Part shown: positions 1-5,916 of the stretch, piece after piece
Layout: each line of letters opens with the position of its first letter
Position numbering within the stretch: the first letter of the stretch is position 1
NCBI GenBank assembly: GCA_017504325.1
Contig: JAFVRL010000256.1
Coordinates: 1 to 6,078 of the forward strand
Origin: Lentisphaeria bacterium
Lineage (GTDB): Bacteria; Verrucomicrobiota; Lentisphaeria; Victivallales; UBA1829
Direction of reading: 5' to 3'
Length of the DNA: 6,078 bases
Translations under genes and position numbers: made by a program
The notes under the pieces: model-generated
The model's database searches: none
Told to the model about the DNA's origin: nothing
The model's input: the letters and a program-made list of their open reading frames with translations, nothing else

Positions 1-550
1 GAGTAATATTCAATCTCTTACGCTCTTCCAAAGTATAAGAACGCACTTCCATCGGTACCGGCGGGCGGGGTCCGACCAGACTCATATCCCCCAGCAGTAC
101 ATTAAAAAGCTGCGGAAGTTCATCAATACTGAATTTACGGATAAACCGCCCCACCGGAGTAATACGGGGATCGTGTTTCATCTTGAAAATAACCCCGTCA
201 CCGGATTCGTTATGCTTCAGCAGTTCCGCTTTACGCGCCTCCGCATCTATATACATACTGCGGAATTTATAAAATTTGAAATGACGGCCGTATCTGCCGA
301 CACGCACCTGACTGAATATGATCGGACCGGGACTTGTCACTTTCACAAGAAACGCCGTTATAAGAAAGACCGGCGAACCGATGATCACAGCAATGATGGA
401 AAGGACAATATCCATAAAGCGTTTGAAAACAACGGAACTGCGAATCGTCAGATGCCACAGTACCATCCGCATCTGGATGTGATTGTGCCGGAAAACAGAC
501 GGCCGTTTCAACTCCTGCCGCAAAGCCTGTATTTCTTCATACAAAGTCAT
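1..550 (-). CDS. PglC/WcaJ-type sugar-phosphate transferase (phosphoglycosyl transferase), 3' end outside the window
   Basis: This protein should transfer a sugar-1-phosphate from a nucleotide sugar to undecaprenyl phosphate at the inner membrane, the first committed step of exopolysaccharide or O-antigen assembly. My translation from the ATG at 550 gives 183 residues before the window ends. Seen: KRFMDI at 43-48; a hydrophobic stretch at about 47-70 with the Ser59-Pro60 break typical of the reentrant helix of monotopic enzymes; SPGPIIFSQ near 73-81; KFRSM near 95-99; then SIDELPQLFN and GDMSLVGPRP at 141-163. Asp143-Glu144 match the catalytic Asp-Glu dyad known from PglC. The four N-terminal membrane helices of full-length WcaJ proteins are absent, so this is the short form. 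The missing end should hold the usual PGITGLWQ-like segment. The ATG overlaps the preceding stop as ATGA and has AAGGAG 8 nt upstream, so translation is probably coupled. The sugar donor cannot be told from sequence. Confidence 0.94.
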   Translation of the reverse strand, partial: MTLYEEIQALRQELKRPSVFRHNHIQMRMVLWHLTIRSSVVFKRFMDIVLSIIAVIIGSPVFLITAFLVKVTSPGPIIFSQVRVGRYGRHFKFYKFRSMYIDAEARKAELLKHNESGDGVIFKMKHDPRITPVGRFIRKFSIDELPQLFNVLLGDMSLVGPRPPVPMEVRSYTLEERKRLNIT

Positions 551-1605
551 TTTTTCTTCTCCTTTTTCAATAACTGAACAAAATTCCAGAGCTGCGTCCG
601 GCTCTGTTCCGCATCTTTACTGACCGGAATGGAAATCTGATATGTATAATATTGCTTACCCACTTGAAAATGCCTGCGGAATCCCAGAAAGCCGGGGGTG
701 GAAAACTGGGGACTGCTGTACCATACCCATACCAGAATACGGTAATTTCCCTTCTTTGCGTCGATCTCTGTAACAGCAAAATTACTGTGCAGATACAGGA
801 TCTCTTCAGAAAGCACAGTCCACATCCCCGTACGCAGACAATGGCTTGCCGGATGAATCTCGTGAATATCATTCCCGCATTTAACAGCCAATACCGATAT
901 ATCCGTATTGCTTCCTGTGTAACGGAACTGCTGTACCATACTCGTAGCAAAAAAGCGTTTCGTATTTTCATCCGGCTGTATCTTTCTTCCCCAGTATTCC
1001 CCGATCCTGCCTGAAAATTCAGGAATGAAACTCCTCCCCTCAAAGTAGATCTCTCTGGTATGCAGAAGCAGAAGACAACTGCAGAATACTGCAGCAGAAA
1101 AGAAAAATGATCCCCGGTTCATCCGCAGATCAAAATGCCGGTTGCACCATATCCAGAAGAAACACAATACTGCAAGGAGAATTTTAACCGTCCAGGCAAG
1201 AAAAACAGGACACATAAGCAGCAGAGAAAGCAGATAACTGGAACTGGGCGTTCCCAGAAGAAGAATCACTGCTGCCGGAAATATTCTGTACGCGATCTTC
1301 CATGAATACAACAGCCACACCACTGCAAAAATCACGCAGACAGATGCCGCCACCCCCAAAGCATTGATATGATGCAAGGATGTCATCACCGCCGGCAACA
1401 AAGCCGGTACAAGCAGAAACAACGCATAAAAATCATATTTGTATGTCTTTTCTCCCCGAACCGCCCAGAATGCCGCAGGAAGGAACAGAAGAAAAAAGAT
1501 CCAGTCATAATGATCAAGCCGGGAACTTTTCCACGCCTGCATAAGATAGGGAGAATGAAGGCTCAACGGTATAAATGCCATTACAAGGAAGATGATTCTG
1601 CTCAT
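547..1605 (-). CDS. exosortase-associated EpsI-like protein with a polytopic N-terminal membrane region
   Basis: The 352-residue protein has two halves. Residues 1-182 are strongly hydrophobic, with about six to eight possible membrane segments (near 3-20, 34-50, 57-75, 82-101, 104-119, 122-153 and 166-182). Residues 183-352 are a soluble, probably periplasmic domain. Its core reads HPASHCLRTGMW at 251-262, which fits the conserved His-Pro...Cys...Gly-Trp signature of EpsI-family domains, followed by a beta-rich WVWYSS stretch and a lysine-rich end. EpsI domains occur fused to or beside exosortases and take part in PEP-CTERM sorting or exopolysaccharide export; their biochemical activity is not settled. 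The usual EpsI is shorter, with one anchor, so the membrane half is unusual. I see no exosortase Cys/Arg/His triad in it. The start overlaps the exosortase stop by one base (TAATG) and has GGAGG 9 nt upstream. Family assignment is fairly secure; the role of the membrane half is unknown. Confidence 0.75.
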   Translation of the reverse strand: MSRIIFLVMAFIPLSLHSPYLMQAWKSSRLDHYDWIFFLLFLPAAFWAVRGEKTYKYDFYALFLLVPALLPAVMTSLHHINALGVAASVCVIFAVVWLLYSWKIAYRIFPAAVILLLGTPSSSYLLSLLLMCPVFLAWTVKILLAVLCFFWIWCNRHFDLRMNRGSFFFSAAVFCSCLLLLHTREIYFEGRSFIPEFSGRIGEYWGRKIQPDENTKRFFATSMVQQFRYTGSNTDISVLAVKCGNDIHEIHPASHCLRTGMWTVLSEEILYLHSNFAVTEIDAKKGNYRILVWVWYSSPQFSTPGFLGFRRHFQVGKQYYTYQISIPVSKDAEQSRTQLWNFVQLLKKEKKK

Positions 1606-2465
1606 TATTCATCGCCTCCCTTTTTTTCAGCATCCACCCGGAATACCCTGCCGACGGCAAGAAAGATCAGTAACGCAAAAATGATCTGCAAATATCCCAA
1701 TGCGATATGCCAGCTGTTCAGTAAAACACTCTCCCCGAGGATCCGGTACAGCAAAACAGTAAGAACGATCCGCAAAGAGTTGCCCGCAATGATTGAAGGA
1801 ATGATGAATGCAAAATGCAAAAATTTCCACAGTGTCTTTTTATGCATAATCTGTACTGCAATAAATGCTATAAGGATAAAGGCATCCAACTGATTGATCC
1901 CGCTGCATGCATCCGTTATGGCAATATTCAAATACGGCAGGGAAAGAGTCGTTCCGGAATAGACAATATTTATACCGCATACATTCAGAATGACCCCGCT
2001 CAACATCGTGGCACTCAAACGCAACGGAAAACTGAAAAGAAGCATCAATTCCTCATGGTAAGGCATAAATACACAACACCACAATGCAGGAACAATGCTT
2101 GCAGCAGCAATCAATGTTCCGCTGAAATAAAGAACAAAAGCACAAATAAGCAGGGAAAACGCAAAAGCGGTACTCAAACTGCCTGGAAAACTGTGGGTTG
2201 GCAGCAAGGCAAGAATGTTGGCAATCCCCAACAATATCCATGCCGCACATTTTTCAGAAAAAACTGTTTTTTTCCGGAATGTAAAAAGAAAGATCCTCAA
2301 CATGAGAGTAATCAATATCCCCGCCATTGCCAGATCCACCAGAGCAGCATCCCACATACCGGAAACGACCAGGGGCACTGCCGCAGAAAAAGCAATAATC
2401 CCCAGAAGCAATCCATACAATGCCCCCAGGGGATGTTTCAACAGTCTTTTCAAAAAATTCTTCAT
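1605..2465 (-). CDS. exosortase (exosortase/archaeosortase family transpeptidase-like membrane protease)
   Basis: Exosortases are multi-spanning inner-membrane cysteine enzymes thought to cleave PEP-CTERM-type tails of exported proteins and release or transfer them to the cell surface. The 286 residues are almost entirely hydrophobic, with about eight membrane segments. The family's three invariant residues are visible in the right order: Cys187 in DACSGINQL, Arg232 in GNSLRIV and His253 in SWHIALGY. The preceding region, with FPLRLSATMLSGVIL near 146-160 and a glycine-rich turn at 164-171, also matches the family pattern. There is no fused EpsI domain; the next gene supplies it. The length is typical for the core enzyme. 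The ATG lies 4 bp after the TPR stop and has no visible Shine-Dalgarno sequence, so it is probably translated by coupling. Its likely substrate is the first gene of the same cluster. The subtype cannot be assigned by eye. Confidence 0.93.
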   Translation of the reverse strand: MKNFLKRLLKHPLGALYGLLLGIIAFSAAVPLVVSGMWDAALVDLAMAGILITLMLRIFLFTFRKKTVFSEKCAAWILLGIANILALLPTHSFPGSLSTAFAFSLLICAFVLYFSGTLIAAASIVPALWCCVFMPYHEELMLLFSFPLRLSATMLSGVILNVCGINIVYSGTTLSLPYLNIAITDACSGINQLDAFILIAFIAVQIMHKKTLWKFLHFAFIIPSIIAGNSLRIVLTVLLYRILGESVLLNSWHIALGYLQIIFALLIFLAVGRVFRVDAEKKGGDE

Positions 2466-2469
2466 AATT

Positions 2470-4638
2470 TCACTGCGGCATCTTGTTTAATCGTTTCAAA
2501 TATTCCAATGCGGTATGATTATCCGGGGCGATGACCAGAAGCTGACGGCACATCTCCCGTACTTTTTCTCTCTGTTTATCTGCGTCACACTCTTTTATCC
2601 GCTGCTGCATCCCGGCTATCCACAATTCTTCCATCTTCCTGCGGTAAGGAGAAGAAGACAATTTCACTATGTCCGGAACAAGCGCCAGATTGCCTTTTTT
2701 ATACAATTTATCAGCATAACAAAGTTGCGTTTCCGCCAGATCCGGAGCCTGTTCGTATGCCTGACGGGATAATTCCAGTGCCTTATCCAAGTCCCCTTTT
2801 TCTGCATAAAGTTCTGCCATATTCAATAATACAGCAAGTTTGTAAGGTGAATTCTGCGGGAAGTGGATATATTTATCCAGAGCCGCCTGATTTTTTCCAT
2901 TTTCCGCAAGTACCTTCGCCGCAAAAAACAGCAGATGCGGATTTCCTTTTGCATCAGCTGTTTCCAATAACGCACAAGCAGCCTTCCGGTCGCCTTTTTT
3001 CAGCAGAAGCAATGCCGTACAAAAAGGTCCATAGAGTTTATCCTTACTTAAAACGATCAGATCATTTTCCCGCAAATGCGTACTTGCAAAATACCAGTAC
3101 CAGGGCAGGATATCCGGGGAAAGATTGCTCCGGAAGAGGGAGGAGACAAGATCAAGATCCTTCTTCTGCAATGCCAGGAGTATCTCATAACGCAGCATAT
3201 CTTTTTTCTTATCCGGAAAGACCTGTTTGTAGTAGGAAATCAGGCGTTCACTTTCTGAAAGTTCATGTTTCAGATAATATTCAATGGCGATCTTGATGAT
3301 CCCCTGATCCTTACTGTAATTCTTCAAAGCTTCTTTCAAAAGAGCTGCATTTACTGTATCACTTTTTTTCTGAACAAGTAATATGAATTTTGCCGTAAAA
3401 ACATCTTTCCTGCGGCGGTAGAGCAGTTCTGCAAGCGGTAAAAGCTGTTCTTCATTCCCTTTTGCATTTGCAAGAGAATATTTCAGATAATTTGCAAGCA
3501 GCTCATCAGCCCGTTTCTGCAGATCCGGATAATTTCTGCGGGCAAGAAGTGCCCTGTAATTTTCACGGAGAGAGACAAGATTGTTTTCCTGAAGTGCCAC
3601 ACAGAAAAACATAAATTCCGCCAACGCTGTTTTAATACGGCTCCGCAAGGGAACAGTCAACTCCTTCAACGCTGCCATATTATTTTCAGCCAACGCAATA
3701 AGTGCGTCAAAATAATAACAGTACAGCATGGCAAGATTTCCGGAATCCGCCTGGAATTGTGTCCGGAGCCGGGCAATATCATCCTTCCGGTTCAAAAGAC
3801 AGTAGATTTCTGCACATTGCAGAGCCACTTGCGGGTCATGGTAAACTGCAAGATATTTTTCAAATACAGTTACAGCCTTCCCCAGAGTACGGAATGAAGC
3901 GTAAAACCTGCCAAGAACAGGGGCAAAAGCAAAGGGATTGAGTTCACATGCCTGCTGAAGCATTTTTTCAGCATTGTCAAGTTCCCCGTCTGCCAGGAAC
4001 AATTCAGCCTTTGCTGCAAGGATCTCCTGTTTGAGAAAAAGATCGTTCTGCGGAAATCTGTCCAACGCAGCAAGTTTATCCTTGTTGCGCAAATGCTTAT
4101 GTTCAAAAAGGAGAAGGGCAAGCTCCCCGGCAGGGTTATTATTGTCCCTGCGGGGGAACTGCAAGCTGTATTTTTTGATATTGCCATTATGTCCGGCGGC
4201 ATAAAGCAGGATCTGCCGCCATGACTCCGGCAGAGACTCCTGTTGGGCAAGAAAATTTTCCAACCGGTCAAAATACCGGGCAAAACAGAGACTTTGAATA
4301 TATTTTTTCTTGTTCTCTTCGCTCAACGGATTCAACCGGTGCGCCATGAAGGAGTAATAAACCTGTTCCGGATAATATTTTCTTTTCCCGGCAATATGAC
4401 CCAGCATGATATATGCCGCCTCATTCTCACCGTCGTTATTGACAACTTGAAGCAGTTGCGCTTCCGCAATGGAAAGAGATTCAACATCTCCTCTCCGGAA
4501 ATTACTTTCCGCCTGTTTGAACAGTCTGACATTCTGATAATTTGAAAACAGCAGACACACCGTCATACCGGTACACGCAAGGAGTATCAGTACAGCTACA
4601 ACGATCAATACGATGTGCGCTTTTTTCAAATTTTTCAT
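2470..4638 (-). CDS. membrane-anchored tetratricopeptide-repeat protein of the exosortase cluster
   Basis: A 722-residue protein with one N-terminal hydrophobic segment (about 9-31) followed by a long alpha-helical domain that should lie in the periplasm. Helical hairpins of TPR type are clearest near 74-104, 205-235, 567-597 and 599-633; the last has the A-E-L-Y-A-E-K-G-D-L-D-K-A-L pattern of a canonical repeat. The middle is helical but more degenerate. TPR proteins bind partner proteins, and TPR lipoproteins such as PrsT recur in PEP-CTERM/exopolysaccharide loci, so a scaffold or chaperone role for the substrate or polysaccharide machinery is a reasonable inference. The N-terminus contains LLAC ending at Cys22, which resembles a lipobox, but hydrophobic residues continue after it, so lipoprotein or simple anchor remains open. 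The start is 35 bp after the substrate stop and has no good Shine-Dalgarno sequence. No enzyme motif is seen. Confidence 0.85.
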   Translation of the reverse strand: MKNLKKAHIVLIVVAVLILLACTGMTVCLLFSNYQNVRLFKQAESNFRRGDVESLSIAEAQLLQVVNNDGENEAAYIMLGHIAGKRKYYPEQVYYSFMAHRLNPLSEENKKKYIQSLCFARYFDRLENFLAQQESLPESWRQILLYAAGHNGNIKKYSLQFPRRDNNNPAGELALLLFEHKHLRNKDKLAALDRFPQNDLFLKQEILAAKAELFLADGELDNAEKMLQQACELNPFAFAPVLGRFYASFRTLGKAVTVFEKYLAVYHDPQVALQCAEIYCLLNRKDDIARLRTQFQADSGNLAMLYCYYFDALIALAENNMAALKELTVPLRSRIKTALAEFMFFCVALQENNLVSLRENYRALLARRNYPDLQKRADELLANYLKYSLANAKGNEEQLLPLAELLYRRRKDVFTAKFILLVQKKSDTVNAALLKEALKNYSKDQGIIKIAIEYYLKHELSESERLISYYKQVFPDKKKDMLRYEILLALQKKDLDLVSSLFRSNLSPDILPWYWYFASTHLRENDLIVLSKDKLYGPFCTALLLLKKGDRKAACALLETADAKGNPHLLFFAAKVLAENGKNQAALDKYIHFPQNSPYKLAVLLNMAELYAEKGDLDKALELSRQAYEQAPDLAETQLCYADKLYKKGNLALVPDIVKLSSSPYRRKMEELWIAGMQQRIKECDADKQREKVREMCRQLLVIAPDNHTALEYLKRLNKMPQ

Positions 4639-4647
4639 TATAAATCA

Positions 4648-4672
4648 ATAAAAATTCTGTCTGAAACAGGAA
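4648..4672 (-). terminator. weak hairpin with T-rich tail between substrate and TPR genes (possible attenuator)
   Basis: Just after the substrate stop the minus strand reads CTGT-TTCAG-ACAG, a 4-bp stem that can gain two T-A pairs if one C is bulged, followed by TTTTTATT. The stem is too weak for an efficient intrinsic terminator, but it is placed where partial termination or 3'-end stabilisation would favour the first gene's message. Only the sequence pattern is seen; the function is inferred. Confidence 0.22.
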
Positions 4673-4673
4673 C

Positions 4674-5252
4674 TTATTTGGAAGCATAGAATTTCTTGCG
4701 TTTTTTCAGGTAGATCAAAGTTCCGCCGCCCAGCAGCAGTGTGGCAATAACTCCGGGAAGAGGCTGTCCGGAAGGAGTTTTCCCGGAAGCATTGGCATTG
4801 TTGACTTTGAATACATAATATTCTTTTGTCCCGTTGGACCCCATATTACCGCCGCCGATACTCAAATTGCCATCCACGATCTTTGCTTTTCCCCAGATAT
4901 CATCTTCAAAAGGAGCCTTCGGCTTGGTAGAAAGATATGTATTTCCTTTATTATCTGTAATATACAAACCGATACGGTCATTTTCAGTAAAGGTGGCAGC
5001 AAGACCGTTATTGAAAGAACCGCTTGCTCCCGTATCCAGATTATACCAGCCGTAATCTGCAACCCCCTGTCCCCGATCAATGAAATTCTCATGATCGTTA
5101 TCTTTTCCGCTGCGGGTCAAATCAAATGCTACCGTAGTTTCAGAGTCAAATGTCAACCACCCCTGATTTCCTTTAGTATTGTACTGGTATGCAGCAAACC
5201 CGTTTACAGCAATGAACAGTACTGCAAAAAAGATCAATGTTTTGATTCTCAT
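4674..5252 (-). CDS. PEP-CTERM-like sorted surface protein (putative exosortase substrate, PLPG variant)
   Basis: This 192-residue protein has the three-part layout of an exosortase substrate. Residues 1-20 form a Sec signal peptide (basic start, hydrophobic core, likely cleavage after Ala20 in NGFA-AY). Residues 21-160 are a polar, Gly/Asn/Asp-rich domain without cysteines that looks beta-rich; I do not recognise its family. The C-terminus has a short sorting tail: a flexible TPSGQ spacer, PLPGV at 164-168, a hydrophobic glycine-containing helix to about 182 and the basic cluster KKRKK at 183-187. In the commonest form the motif is Pro-Glu-Pro; here Leu takes the middle position, a variation known among PEP-CTERM tails. 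The ATG has AGGAG 8 nt upstream, the best ribosome site near the start of the cluster. It is the first gene of the cluster, so it is probably well expressed and is the likely client of the exosortase two genes downstream. Its surface function (matrix, adhesion or other) is unknown. Confidence 0.85.
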   Translation of the reverse strand: MRIKTLIFFAVLFIAVNGFAAYQYNTKGNQGWLTFDSETTVAFDLTRSGKDNDHENFIDRGQGVADYGWYNLDTGASGSFNNGLAATFTENDRIGLYITDNKGNTYLSTKPKAPFEDDIWGKAKIVDGNLSIGGGNMGSNGTKEYYVFKVNNANASGKTPSGQPLPGVIATLLLGGGTLIYLKKRKKFYASK

Positions 5253-5301
5253 AATTTTCTCCTGAATTATTGTGTTATTATTTTTTCAAACCTTCAACAT
5301 A

Positions 5302-5330
5302 TCCGGCGGCGCGATCTGCGGCGAAACCGG
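5302..5330 (-). promoter_or_regulatory. GC-rich block in the presumed 5' leader of the substrate gene
   Basis: Roughly 29 bp of strongly GC-rich sequence, bounded by CCGG on both sides and containing GGCGGCG and GCGGCG, sits inside otherwise AT-rich spacer between the candidate promoter and the first ATG. It could fold in the mRNA or bind a protein, but the best stems I can find are only 3-4 bp. It matches no riboswitch that I recognise. Confidence 0.22.
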
Positions 5331-5341
5331 CACTTACTATT

Positions 5342-5365
5342 ATATAATATGCGAAGATATAATAT
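5342..5365. repeat. 9-bp direct repeat ATATAATAT in the promoter region
   Basis: ATATAATAT occurs at 5342-5350 and again at 5357-5365, separated by GCGAAG, giving a 15-bp period. The copies cover both candidate -10 elements. They may be paired -10 boxes or half-sites of a regulator, or just AT-rich sequence. Only the repeat itself is certain. Confidence 0.5.
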
Positions 5366-5388
5366 ATCACTGCTATTCCAAAATACAA
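5361..5388 (-). promoter_or_regulatory. candidate sigma-70-type promoter for the exosortase cluster
   Basis: On the minus strand TTGTAT (5383-5388) and TATATT (5361-5366) are separated by 16 bp, a fair match to housekeeping -35/-10 boxes. A second, better -10-like hexamer TATAAT lies at 5339-5344 but lacks a good -35 partner. Either would give a leader of roughly 80-110 nt before the substrate ATG at 5252. The region is very AT-rich, so chance matches are likely; no experimental start site is implied. Confidence 0.28.
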
Positions 5389-5699
5389 GCCGGAAAAAAT
5401 AAAAAATAGTATCCGGGCAGAAAGCGAGGGTACTTATATTCAAGGAGTTTTTGCACCCCACCGGACAGTCAGGATTCTTTCGGCATAAAATGAGAAATGA
5501 CTTATGACAGCAACCATACCATAAAAATTTCACAGCCTCAAATTCATGCATTACACTGCCGTCAAGCAAATCCTGTTCATTAAGCAGCAGACTGCGCAGA
5601 ATTTTCTGTAATATTTTCACGAAACCTTCACGGTACATTTGCTTATGATATTATTCGATACAACAGGGCAGAAAAAAACTTCGCATAAAATAATAGCAC

Positions 5700-5739
5700 T
5701 GACAACAGTACAACTATTGTATTTTTTCTGCTGCTGTCA
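5700..5739. repeat. nested inverted repeat (stem-loop candidate)
   Basis: TGACAACAG (5700-5708) faces CTGCTGTCA (5731-5739), a 9-bp stem with one mismatch that could be G-U in RNA on one strand. Inside, TACAA-CTA-TTGTA (5709-5721) forms a perfect 5-bp stem with a 3-nt loop, leaving TTTTTTCTG as a one-sided bulge. It may be a structured element or an operator. It is not a classic terminator, because the T run lies inside the outer stem. Confidence 0.35.
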
Positions 5740-5823
5740 CATTGGTACGGAGCAACCGGAACCGGGATCGCCGCATAACTGACAACTATGACTGGGCTTT
5801 TTGCATATTTGTACTTTTACAGA

Positions 5824-5861
5824 ATCTTTATAATAAATCACATATTGCAGTATATAAAGAT
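5824..5861. repeat. perfect 9-bp inverted repeat ATCTTTATA / TATAAAGAT
   Basis: ATCTTTATA (5824-5832) and TATAAAGAT (5853-5861) are exact reverse complements separated by 20 bp. The arm centres are 29 bp apart, close to three helical turns, which would suit two bound regulator units, but AT-rich DNA produces such pairs by chance. The nearest gene is the right-edge one, whose stop lies about 55 bp away. Confidence 0.35.
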
Positions 5862-5916
5862 GTTCAGACAAATTCCTTGAATTTTTACTGAAATTCCGTA
5901 CACGCGGCAAACAAAA

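Larger units (their letters stand above)
5253..5916. other. AT-rich intergenic spacer with small repeats and no convincing gene
   Basis: About 660 bp separate the right-edge gene from the exosortase cluster. It contains the candidate promoter and leader of the cluster, a GC-rich block, a 15-bp-period direct repeat, and inverted repeats at 5700-5739, 5824-5861 and 5879-5896. A 114-codon reading frame at 5294-5638 (minus) has no ribosome site and covers the promoter and leader, so it is not called. I see no tRNA, no strong intrinsic terminator for the right-edge gene, no sigma-54 -24/-12 pair and no insertion-sequence ends. Confidence 0.7.

Noticed and set aside
173..577. A 134-codon plus-strand reading frame at the left end
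   Set aside because: It lies opposite the sugar transferase, whose motifs on the minus strand are unmistakable.
567..1043. A 158-codon minus-strand frame inside the EpsI-like gene
   Set aside because: It is a shifted frame of the EpsI-like coding sequence; the longer frame carries the HPxxxC...GxW signature and proper start/stop overlaps.
1815..2534. A 239-codon plus-strand reading frame opposite the exosortase
   Set aside because: Its product is rich in Gln, Asn, Lys and Cys with no family pattern, and it is the antisense of a well-supported membrane protein gene.
5294..5638. A 114-codon minus-strand reading frame in the spacer (begins MYREGFVKIL)
   Set aside because: It has no ribosome site before its ATG, it covers the candidate promoter and GC-rich leader, and its second half is rich in Cys, Phe and Arg like translated non-coding DNA. 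The first half looks somewhat protein-like, so a decayed gene fragment is possible but unsupported.
5879..5896. GAATTT-TTACTG-AAATTC as a terminator for the right-edge gene
   Set aside because: The stem is 6 bp of mostly A-T pairs and no T run follows on the minus strand, so it does not qualify as an intrinsic terminator.
5253..5916. A sigma-54 promoter, as used by PrsK/PrsR-controlled PEP-CTERM genes in some bacteria
   Set aside because: No GG...GC pair with the required 10-bp spacing and flanking consensus was found upstream of the substrate gene.
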